This document shows, in pieces, positions 45,395-55,539 of a DNA stretch of 64,000 nucleotides. The notes below the pieces were generated by a model. It saw only the letters and a program-made list of their open reading frames with translations. It did not search any database and was not told where the DNA came from. Positions within the stretch are counted from its first letter, which is position 1. The number at the start of each line of letters is the position of its first letter. A program made the position numbers and the translations under genes. This DNA comes from Erythroxylum novogranatense. Lineage: Eukaryota > Streptophyta > Magnoliopsida > Malpighiales > Erythroxylaceae. Where the stretch lies: the NCBI GenBank assembly GCA_029891385.1, contig CM057230.1, positions 34,303,402 to 34,367,401 of the forward strand, written 5' to 3'.

Positions 45395-45900
45395 ATTATG
45401 ATTTAACTGAAGCTTATTCTCAGCCCATTAAAGAGTCCAAGGCTAGCCAAGAGAAGTCAACTTGCTGCCCAATATAGTGACTTATTGGCCAGGTTTCAAC
45501 TCTCTTATCTATCATTAAATTTGCGTTGAATAAGAGCTATTTAATGCTCATTTAGTGTCATTTTTAGTTAGCTCTTGTTTTCTTTTAATGACAAGTTAAT
45601 GACAAATGTTATGAGCCATATTAAGTATGTTTTAAAGTCATTTAAAGTCATAAAGAATGTGTGGTTGGACTGCACGTGGTCATCCAAATTCTTCTACCTT
45701 TTGTTTGCTTATTTAAGTCAAGTTTCTTTCCATTTGTAAGATTTAGGAATTAATAAAAGAGTGAGAGTTTCCTTTCAAGTTTTTGCAACTCAAATTTCTA
45801 TTTTGTTGCTTTATTTTACTTGTTAATTTTGTTTGGGTTCATAACAAACCAATTGCTATAGTTTGGGTTTGATTGTTCTCCAAAACACTCAATTTCTACA
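45395..45900 (+). other. Old flanking sequence, possibly an LTR remnant
   Basis: No gene seen. The tract 45690-45790 (TTATTTAAGTCAAG, then AATTAATAAAAGAGTGAG and a T-rich stretch) has the feel of an LTR promoter to poly(A) region, but no partner copy is in the window. TEK-2 probably inserted here. Confidence 0.35.
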
Positions 45901-46553
45901 TACATTTCATTCTACCACCTAGTCTAAGCAACCTGTACTAAATCAATCATATCTCCCAAACCACAAATCCAAATTGAGTTAAACTTAAACCATTGGAAAG
46001 CTGACTCAAAGACCTTCAATTCCCATTCAACCTAGTTCATCCTTATTTCTCCACAAAATTGCCCAAAATACAGCCTATGCACAAAACACCTCCACCACCA
46101 TCACTTAGCCAAATTCTACCAAACTACTCCGGTGACCTCTTATCCACTCCAATCACTCCAATCTCCTTGAAATGCTATCATCATGGGTCATGTCTAAAGT
46201 TTTCCCAGTTTGTTCAGTTCCAAAATAGCCTCGAATTTTAAAAAAGATGAAAAAATTCATGCCTAGAAACTCTCTAGCACAATTGTGCTCTTTGAGTCAC
46301 GATTATGTTCCAGCTTACTCCATCTTCTTTATTCTTCAATTTCCTGATTTCTAACACTCACAAACACATCAAACACCTCATGAAACATAAAATTAAGATT
46401 GAATTCTTGCTTTAAACTAAACAAACACTGAGAGTACATATAAGCATTAAAATAAGATAATCCTAAGCCTATATACATGATAATCATGTAAGAAATACTT
46501 TAAAGCACACTTAGACATGTAGCCAAACATAATACAGTCTATACCTATTAACA
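45900..46553 (-). repeat. 3' LTR of the Athila-like remnant
   Basis: 46195-46553 is a clear direct repeat of about 50865-51211 (shared CAGCTTACTCCATCTTCTTT and flanks). On the minus strand it starts TGTTAATAGG. Left of 46195 the match to the other LTR fades, so the left limit is approximate. Confidence 0.65.
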
Positions 46554-46563
46554 TCCCTATACT

Positions 46564-48239
46564 TAAATCTTTGCTTGTCATCAAACAAAACTTAAAACAC
46601 AAGTAAACAAAACACATAAATACATAAACACATAGTTATGCAATAATACAATAATGGTACAATAGCGTTAAATCTCATGGACTTATCCTCAAACATCAAT
46701 CAATCACATAGTGACAATAAACTAACTTACATTCCTTCTATGTTTAAGTGCTTTGATTTGAATATACATATTAAACAAATATTAACACCATATTGATTCA
46801 CCTATGACACTTATAAGCATGCATTTATTATTATTAATCAATCACAAAGGAAAACTATTACTAAGTTACCTTTCATGAAAAATCTTGCTATTTTTAAAAT
46901 TTGATAGGTTTAATTATTATAACACCATTTTATATATTTTATATTTTCTTTAATGATAACCTAGTCTTTTATGTGGAAAAAAACATCTTGTCATGAATGT
47001 CCCCAGTTACTCAACTAAGTCATTTTATTTATTTATCTATCTTGGTTGACTGTCATTTTAGCCTTTTGTTTCTTAACGATTTTCTTTAAAAGGCAATAGA
47101 ATAGTTATTTTATTTATTTATTTTAATTTTGTAGCCAACCTCATTTTATTTTAATCAATCATTCTCGTGAAAGGGTACTAATAAGCTAACCAATTTAATT
47201 GACTTATAATTATAAATCTATACAACAAATTGCCTAAAGTGAATAAAATAGGTTTCGTATCCTAATTAAAATACATATTCATCTTAAAGATACTCAAAAC
47301 AAAAAATTCATAAGTCAATATGCCTTTACAATTCAGATGACAATGTTCAGAGTAAACTAATTCCAATCAATTCTTGCTATTAACACATTGGCACAATGCA
47401 CATATATGCAATACCAACCCAAAAAAACTATACAATTGTAAAATTCACACACATGATATATACAACTGCAAAATTCACACACATATGATATGTTATTGCA
47501 TATACATCCCCTCACTTGAGCAACACATTATCCGTAATGTGGAAAAAAAAGAACAATATATATAAAGATAAATAACAACAAAGAAAAAGTTAGAGCAAGA
47601 GTACTTATAATGCTTTGGAGGTGATAATATAGGTGATAGAATTTGGAGACACTCTATGCCATAACATTCCAACATTCATTCCCTACAAAATAAACATAAA
47701 ATATAAAACTAACAAAGTATTAATAAAATAAAATAAAATATAAATCCTAATTCTTGGGTTGCCTCTCAAGTAATACTTGTTTCACATCATTAACTTAACT
47801 TACTTTACCTTCTACCCTCAATTTGAGTCTATGATGAGTGGCTTGCTTCCACCCAAGTTGCTTAATTTTAGTTTTGTAGCTTTTAAATAAGTTACATATT
47901 ACAAGACAATCACATAGACATAATTAATCAAATTAAGAAAACCTAGTACGTTTAGTAACGTCCTTTTTTGTAACAAATTGTCAATAAAATAGGGAATGAT
48001 GAAACTCCCTAAATATATAGTTAAATCCAATAGCATATCCTCTACAAAGGTGAACTATTCTTCTTCTTCGGTAATCACCTTTATCCCCTCTTCTTCGTCC
48101 ATTTCTTGAATAGATACTTCCTTATATTCTTCAAGCTTTACGTTCTTTATCATATGTTCCTCTTCCTTTTGCTTTAAAGATTTGACCATATTAATTCTCA
48201 TAAATGAGCTGCCCTCTTTCGAACTAATACCTTACTTAT
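46564..48239 (-). other. Non-coding 3' part of the Athila-like remnant
   Basis: AT-rich, no domain found in any frame. Contains a short duplicated CAAAATTCACACACAT-type segment near 47440-47490. The minus-strand GATGACAAGCAAAGATTTAA next to the PPT is a common end of such elements. Confidence 0.5.
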
Positions 48240-48600
48240 ATTGAATTTCACTTATTTATCATCATTCCAAAGGATGAGCTTGCCTTCATGGACAACTACC
48301 AAAGCTCATTCGGTGTTCAAAAAGGTTCCACCAAGAATTAGTGGGCATTTTCAATCCTCTTCAAAGTCTAGCATGACAAAATCCACAGGAAAGATAAATT
48401 TGTCCACTTTTATGGGCACATCCTTCACCACAAAAAATGGTTTCTTTATTGATTGATTCACCAACTGAATAAGCATAAAGGTTGGCTTCACATCTCCTAG
48501 CTCCAATTTTCTGGAAAAGTGACAAAGACAAGATTAATACTTACACCTAAGCCACATAAGCATTTAGAAAATTCTAAATTACCAACTACAGAGGTTATAG
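48240..48600 (-). pseudogene. Aspartic protease of the Athila-like remnant
   Basis: Minus strand reads CLCGLGVSINL (expected DLGAS), then after a frameshift LELGDVKPTFMLIQLVNQSI, VVKDVPIKVDKFIFPVDFV, MLDFEED-stop-KCPLILGGTF. This is the standard order for Athila-type protease. Two in-frame stops (near 48345 and 48310) are present. Confidence 0.78.
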
Positions 48601-49069
48601 TAAAACTCCTTGGATCTATGAACTATGAGAGCGTGTGGTTGCTAATTACAAAGTTGTAGCTTTTCGTCATGGGGACCATTTGATTATCGTCCCAAGTCTA
48701 TTTGTTTGATAATATGTCTTTAAGAAACTTTGCGTACGTGGGTATGCTCTTCAAACTTCCACAAAGGGAAAGGTAATTTGCAATTTCTTCATCTTTGCTA
48801 TGAACATTGCAAATTGTATATGCAATCTATTCTTCTAAAGTCTTTATAGAAATGGTATTGGTGGGTAACGTAGAGGAGGAACATAGGGAGGATCCTCATT
48901 CTTATTTTTATCCGTTTTCTTCTTCTTTTTTTCTTCTACAAGTTGGGGTTCAACTTGTTTTTCTACTAGTTCTTTTAGCTTTGTCCCGCTTTTAAATGTG
49001 ATGACCTTAAATTACTCCCTTAGAATTACTTCTATATTACTTTTAAAAGGTTTCCCACACTTCTTATAG

Positions 49070-49445
49070 ATAATGCATTAACTAACTGACCCGCTTGAAC
49101 CTCTAGATTGTGAATAAAAGAGGCATGGGTCTTCGCTACTTGCTTAAATTTCCCTTCCAAAATCATAAGCTTGTTTATAAGCTTTTCCAATTTTGAATCA
49201 TTTACTCTAGACTTGTTTGTATGAAATCCCTGTAAACCTTGATTTATTATATGAGTCCTTGATTGTTAGACCAAAAGAAATTTGTGTGGTTTTGCCACCC
49301 AGAACTGTACGTGTTTAAGTAAGGATTATTACCTCCTGGACCATATTGTACTCCATTAAAGTGGAATTGTTGCACATTGTTGTTTTCCATTAAGAAGCAA
49401 TCAGATGTGATATGGCTCTTTTTTCCTCATAGCTTGCATCCGTGC
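49070..49445 (-). pseudogene. gag C-terminus of the Athila-like remnant
   Basis: Minus strand: a degraded knuckle ending KKSHITSDC, then VQQFHFNGVQYGPGGNNPYL, NTYSSGWQNHTNFFWSNNQG (the Athila gag signature W-N-H-x-N-F-x-W-S-N) and, after a frameshift, KLEKLINKLMILEGKFKQVA, a coiled-coil segment. Stops interrupt it. 49446-49912 is presumably more gag and leader but is unreadable. Confidence 0.75.
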
Positions 49446-49912
49446 TAAATTGCTTTGAATAGAGAGAAAGAGATGGTTGTCAAGATGTTTAATTGCTTAG
49501 TGAGGTTGTTGATTTCAGCCTGCAATGTTGTCAGTGAATCTGTAGCAATCATTCTTTTTATATCCCAGAAGGTTGATGGTTGTCTAATTCATTTTGATGT
49601 CCAAAGACAACTATTATTCTCCATATCTTCTAACAGATCGTGTGTCACTTGCATTGATGGTTGTGCAATTCCTTGATGAGAGACGTTAAACCCTTGCCTT
49701 GTGAAGTCCACCATTATTCTTTCTATCTTTTCTTGGCATTTAACTATTTAGATTCCTCATTCTTGCCTTGTGATGTCTAGATCGTTAGGTCTTATAGTTT
49801 CCATCCAAACTTTCTTTTTATTATTTCTTTTTTTAGATTGGGTACCTTAATCACAGAAGAACGAGAAACAATTCCTTAAATAAAAGGAATTCACTTCATC
49901 CTAATGTTTAAA

Positions 49913-49930
49913 TCCTCAGCAACGACACTA
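49913..49930 (-). other. Degenerate PBS of tRNA-Asp type
   Basis: Plus strand TCCTCAGCAACGACACTA against the ideal TCCCCGGCAACGGCGCCA: 13 of 18 match and all five differences are transitions. Position right beside the 5' LTR supports it. Confidence 0.65.
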
Positions 49931-51211
49931 TAAACATGTTGAGCAAGTTTTATATCTAATAATAAAACTCTCAATAGTCACAACTATACAGATCATATCT
50001 TGCAGTATAAGAGGTTATCGTTCCCACGAGAATCATGCAATAGTTAACAATTTGAACCTAAATTTGTCTAAGGTATTTAGAAATTGATTTGAATTAAATT
50101 TAAATAAAAATTGAAATAAATAAATAAATAAAGGAAAATAATAAAATAACAAGTGAGATGTCATCAAAATCGATGGTTTGATCAAGATTGAATATTTAAG
50201 AACTATTCTTTTTTTATTTTGTTCATTTACTATTATTAATTCAATTTATTTGTTTGATCCTAGACTTCCTTAAGGCATTTATTACTCTCTGTCAAGATCT
50301 AATTAATTAACCCTAATTGAATTTGAAATATCCAATTTTACAATCTCTCAATTCAAAAACAATCCTTACTTATTCAATTAGATTTGAAGTTATCTAATAG
50401 ATAATCAATTTCAAAACCAAGATCTCTATAATTGATCTTTAATTTGATAATTATAGGCCTATTAAATTGTCAACTCTTGTTATACAACTTTACACTAATT
50501 ACTTTTAACTTACTCTCTCGATTTGTTGTCAAGTTTATACATGGACAATTATCAAAAACATCTAGAAATATATTGAATTCAACAATAAATAAGGTTATAA
50601 AATAAATTCAGAATAATTCCTAATCTGAGTTTAGAAATCTATAAACATGTTTAACATCTTAGAATTCAGATTACACATTAATGATAATGAAAGAAATAAG
50701 TGAAAAAGAATAAAAAATATAATTGCTTTTTGATCTGGAATGCTAGAATTTCTAGGTGCTTTCTTGATCTCTCTACTTTAATCCACTTTGATTCACTGAC
50801 TGCTACGTTTTTTATTGCATTTCTTCTTATATAATGCTTTAAGGTCTTAGGGTTGTGTCTAGGGTTTTGTCACTTTTTTCGGTTCCAAAATATGCTCGAA
50901 CCTTAAAACAAATGAAAAAAATTAGCGCTCGGAAACACTTATTTAAGGCACGATCGTGCTCATATTGTTGCTTCCAGCTTACTCCATCTTCTTTATTCTT
51001 CAATTTCTTGATTTCTAACACTCACAAACATATCAAACACCTAATGAAATACAAAATTAAGATTAAATTCTTGCTCTAAACCAAGCAAACACTTGAGTAC
51101 ATACAAACATTAACAATAATATAATTATGGGCCTATACACATGATAATGATCTAAAAATACTTTAAAGCACACTTAAAACATCTAGCAAAATATAATAAA
51201 AACACCTATCA
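49931..51211 (-). repeat. 5' LTR of the Athila-like remnant
   Basis: About 1.28 kb, from the PBS to TGATAGGTGT on the minus strand at 51211. It shares 50865-51211 with 46195-46553. No gene. GTTATCGTTCCCACGAGAAT at 50006-50030 is a common feature near the end of Athila-type LTRs. Confidence 0.65.
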
Positions 51212-51260
51212 ATAAACCGCCAATTCAACCCCTACTTAGGTTCCATTCGAGAAAAACAAG

Positions 51261-51272
51261 TGGTATTAGAGT
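51261..51272 (+). other. Primer-binding site of the SIRE-like remnant
   Basis: TGGTATTAGAGT, 10 of 12 to the tRNA-iMet PBS. Confidence 0.6.
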
Positions 51273-52196
51273 GAGTTTATTAGGGACAATGCATTTTTAA
51301 TAAAATCATATAGCAAAGATTATAATGACATATTTAAGAGCATCACACTCATCATTCAACCAAGAGGGACAATGTAACACCCCACACCCGTAAGACCCGA
51401 ACCCGATATCGTTGGTGATATCCGAGTCCATGTCCCACGAGAGTGGCGTACTACATCAGTCGATTTAAAATTCAGTATACATTTTTTTTCTCTTTGGAGC
51501 CCTTAACTCCACGTTCACACGGCAAACACAGTAAGTAATGAAAATCCGTGTTCAATAAAAACCAGTTTCAGTTATTACAGTTATCCAGTAATAATTATAA
51601 TCAGTCAATGCAGTAAAATATACAATGCCTTGTTATACAGTGATTGCGGAATACAATTTACTAAAACACTAATGCAGACACGAACTGATCCCGACCTCTA
51701 ACCTTTACTCGTCTACAGTAGACATACTCCCGTGTCAACCGGAGTATTCTTCAGGACCTGAAAAATAGATGCAAATTTTGGGTGAGTTTTGCGAACTCGG
51801 AGAAACCATCATCGATGGTTCACTCAAATCATGCATTACGCCCGTGGCGTCTGAGCAAAGACAAGAATCATCAATTACCAATAAGCGGTCAATAACCATA
51901 TCCAAGAATAAAGAAACCATTCACAAGAATACGCACCATTATGAAAGCAGATATGTCACGTAGCGGTCATTTGTGCAAATGCAATGCATATGTGACTCTT
52001 TCCAATTATTCAAGATTGTGCCCAAGTGCTCATTGTTGATGGGGACGCGTCGTGATTTCTCCCCTCGGGCTCGTGGCCGGTCAATACAAGACGAGAGCTC
52101 AAGCTCTTATCAAGAAAAATAGCAACTTGGGGCACGCCCATTATCTCGATCATGCAATTATGCATGCAATGCGAGATTCAAGAATGTACGGTGTTT

Positions 52197-52285
52197 GGCT
52201 ATAAGGCCCATGTATCAAGAATCAATGATATGGCTATAAAGCCCAGTATAGCAGTATTCAGTATTTTGGCTATAAAGCCCAGTAC
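52197..52285. repeat. Short tandem TGGCTATAAGGCCCA-like repeat
   Basis: Three units of about 35 bases, each TGGCTATAA(A/G)GCCCA followed by a variable AT-rich part with CAGTA. The same three occur in the other LTR at 59898-59990. Confidence 0.8.
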
Positions 52286-52884
52286 AGTAAAATCAGTAAA
52301 CATACAATAGTCCACTCTTATACATGCCAGTATTCAGACAGTAATCATTCAATTCACTTTTGCACGTAATTCACGTTGAGCATGTAAACAACCGAAATTT
52401 GAGAAACCAACTAGGTTACTCACCTATTACTTCCGAGCTAATGCCGGGAAGTCTCCGTGACGTCGGTCAATCGACGCTCCAATTGGGCCTCTATATGAAT
52501 CAGAAAAAGTACGAGTCACTAAATATGAAATTTGTGTTCATGTTGATGAGATATGCATGTTCATGAATTCCCGGTCCTAATTCAATATTTTCCCATAATA
52601 AAATTCTATGAAAAATTAGAAATCCATAGCGCCGACGGCAAGCGCAATTTGGACCTCTATAGGTCCCCAATTAAATAAAACAGTGTTTACAAGTTAAAAT
52701 CGATAGGCTACGTCAAATTCCGCCTAAAATTCCCGTTTTCTCAATATGAAATTAAATGTTCAACGAATCCGATGCCTCGAATCAGGTCAATCGGACGTCG
52801 GACGGAAAGAAATTGACAAAGAACCATTGTACCATTTAATATCAAAAAATAATCAAAATAAAATAAATATATATATATATATAC

Positions 52885-53066
52885 GAAACTCGCCTCATGG
52901 GCGAGACGCCCTCATGCGGCGGAATCATCTGTTTTGTCGCGAGGCGAGGCGCCGCCTCATGAGGCAGATACACCTCGCCGTCGCGAGGGCGAGGCGTCGC
53001 CCTCGCGACCAGCCCCTTTGATCTCGCCCTCGCGAGGCGAAACGTCGCCCTCGCGAGACGGCCCTT
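52885..53066. repeat. CGCCCTCGCGAGGGCG-type palindrome cluster in LARD-2
   Basis: GC-rich island. Perfect 13-bp hairpin: GTCGCGAGGGCGA (52980-52992), loop GGCG, TCGCCCTCGCGAC (52997-53009). Perfect 12-bp palindrome GCCTCATGAGGC (52954-52965). Several CCTCGCGAGG-like cores follow up to 53060. Confidence 0.93.
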
Positions 53067-55539
53067 TTCCTTGCCCTCCTTCTTTCCAGATTTCAATCCC
53101 AATTTCCAACTACTCTAATTCTTAGCACACAAATCAGAAAAATACCCACTATACCTCATTGGAAAGCTTATGAAAAGCTCTACAATTCTCTAGAAGACCA
53201 TAAAAATCAATTCCAACCCTAAGGGTGTCAAATAATCCATCAAACCTTCTGCCTACTCAATTTCCATCAACACAGGGCAGTACAATTTCAATTTCATAAC
53301 TCACCGATTCTTCAGTAATAAATCACCACAAAAATATGGTCAATAAGTTCACAATGTCCTCTACAACTTTCATGAACAACCCAAAATCAAATTCTATTTC
53401 CAAACCAGTCAATTAATTCATTCAATGTCACTGTCCCTGAAATCCTTCAATATGGGCAGTAACATTACAACAAGCATAACTCCCTATATACAAGTCAGTA
53501 AATTCAGAACTTTATATCCCTGAAAAGATAACATCTCAAACTTCAATTTTCATGAAGCACTCAACATCCAATTCGATCTCTAACAATTTCAAAATTATTA
53601 TGGAAGTTTCTGTTATGATCAGCCACTCATAACCTAATGTAGGGTCAGTTTTTGAAAAATCATATCTCCCAATTCTGACTTCTACAAATTACATACCAAA
53701 TATCCATTTCAAGATAATCTCTTCCTCTACAACTTTTCAGAAGCTCACTCACACCAATTCAGTCCACATAAAATGTTAAAATTGCCTCAAATCAGTAAAC
53801 TCACAAAATCACACTTAAACTAGGTTTCATCCAAAATGCTCAAAACCAGCCATTAGTAATCAATTCATATCTCCCAATATATAATTCCAAAAATAGCAAG
53901 ATCGGTAGCAATGGAAAGATAATCAAATATTCTACAACTTCCATGAAGACCATTCTCCCTAATTCCATCTCAATTAATTCATAAAAATCAACAAAACTCA
54001 GATGTCATGGTTGCGGTTACTGTTCACAGACAATGGAACAGTAACTTTCCATGCAAAATTCCACCCTTCTAACAATGGAATTCAACAACACTTATTTCAC
54101 ACTAAATTGGAGCCAACAGTCCAAAGTTTCAGTGGCCACTAACCTTACCTCATTTTCGTTTCTACACATTAAATTATGAATAAAACAGTAACATCAATTA
54201 TAATTCCAACTTTCCAGATTTAAGGTTAACCTTAGTTCAACCACTCCCAATACCTTTTTCACATCATTAAACATCACAATAAATACAAATTAAATCTTAC
54301 TCCAGTCACACAGATACTAGGGTTAATACTGAAAAATTTACAGCATTAAATTCCTCAATTCAGATACTCAATTAATTATCCATAATCAATTCAAAATCAA
54401 ACCATATCATTACTTTCAATTCAGTCATCACTTAGCTTTATGCCCCTTATTTTAAATCATAATAATCAACACTTTAATGTCTACATGAACTTTATACATG
54501 CTTTAAATCCTTATATTAACTACCCCCATACTATCATGACATTTATTTCCATATGCAACATCATTTAAAGATCAAACTTAAGTAAATACTTACCAACTTA
54601 AAACCTCCTTCAAACCTCAACAACCACTTTCCAACTTCTTCACCAAGGATCAATCTCCTTCCCTTCTCAAATATGCTCAAAACTCATCTTTTAGTTTTGA
54701 TGAGATCAAAGAACTTAGCTTAAAGCTATGGAGAAAAAGTGGAGAAAAGAAGAGCTAAATTTGCGATGGTTACACTGAAGGAAGAGCTTTTTTTTTTGTG
54801 TTTGTGTTTCGGATGAGTTATACATAAGGCACAAAATCATCTTTCCTTCCTTCTTTCAACACATGTCCGAGAGAGCAATGAGAGGGTGCACTAATGTTGC
54901 TTTTAAATGGCAAAATTTGATTGGTTTCAAATCCAAAGAAAAGTCAAATTATACTAGTTTAATCCAGTCCAAAATTTTACTCCATTTCACTCCAATGACC
55001 CTACTTTCAGTCCCAAAATAAAATACCCAATATTACAGTATCAGTGGGTAGCGATTTTTGCTCGAGAAACGAAGGTTCGCTAATTGGCGATTTATCCTAT
55101 CCGAGAATTTCCCAATTATTTTTTCGAGAATTAATGAAATTCTCTAAAATTATAAAACAGTAACATGCACTCCAAATAATTTTTCAATCACGAAAATCAC
55201 CTTTTCTACTCCAAAACATGTTTAGGCGCCATCGCGATTTTGCGGTCCGAACTTTCTCCGAAAAATCCAGAAAAATTCCTAAAAATCCCTAAAAATGTAA
55301 AACCATTTATGGTGCAGTCCAATCAATTTTTCCAAACTCAATTATCCCATTAATTCCAATAAAATTGCTTTAGGCCCAATTACCGGGAATGTCATGAATG
55401 CATTTACTGTAATTCCATATACACAATTGATACTGTGTATCGATCCTATTATGCATGAACAGTAATGATTATTCCTTATCAATCCCATCCTATGCCAATT
55501 TTACTATTTTACCCTTCCAGGAGGGGGTGGGATGTTACA

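Larger units (their letters stand above)
45900..51211 (-). mobile_element. Athila-like Ty3/gypsy remnant
   Basis: Minus strand: 5' LTR about 49931-51211, tRNA-Asp-type PBS 49913-49930, gag scraps 49070-49445, protease scrap 48240-48600, PPT-like AGTATAGGGA at 46554-46563 and a 3' LTR left of 46553. RT, RNase H and integrase were not found, so the element is deleted. The Athila assignment rests on the PBS type, the gag signature and the protease sequence. Heavily mutated. Confidence 0.7.
51373..55539 (-). repeat. 3' LTR of LARD-2 (full length)
   Basis: Minus strand starts TGTAACATCCCACCCCC and ends GGGTGTTACA. Contains the palindrome cluster 52885-53066, an AT run at 52866-52882, and repeated TGGCTATAAAGCCCA-type segments at 52197-52285. 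53100-54800 repeats phrases such as CATAACTC and CATGAAG with no coding signal. Confidence 0.92.

Noticed and set aside
47374..47565. Possible small gene in the Athila-like remnant
   Set aside because: Built from a short AT-rich duplication; no start context or domain.
52934..53125. Arg/Pro-rich open frames on both strands at the LARD-2 palindrome cluster
   Set aside because: Palindromic GC-rich DNA gives open frames in all directions; the peptides are low-complexity.
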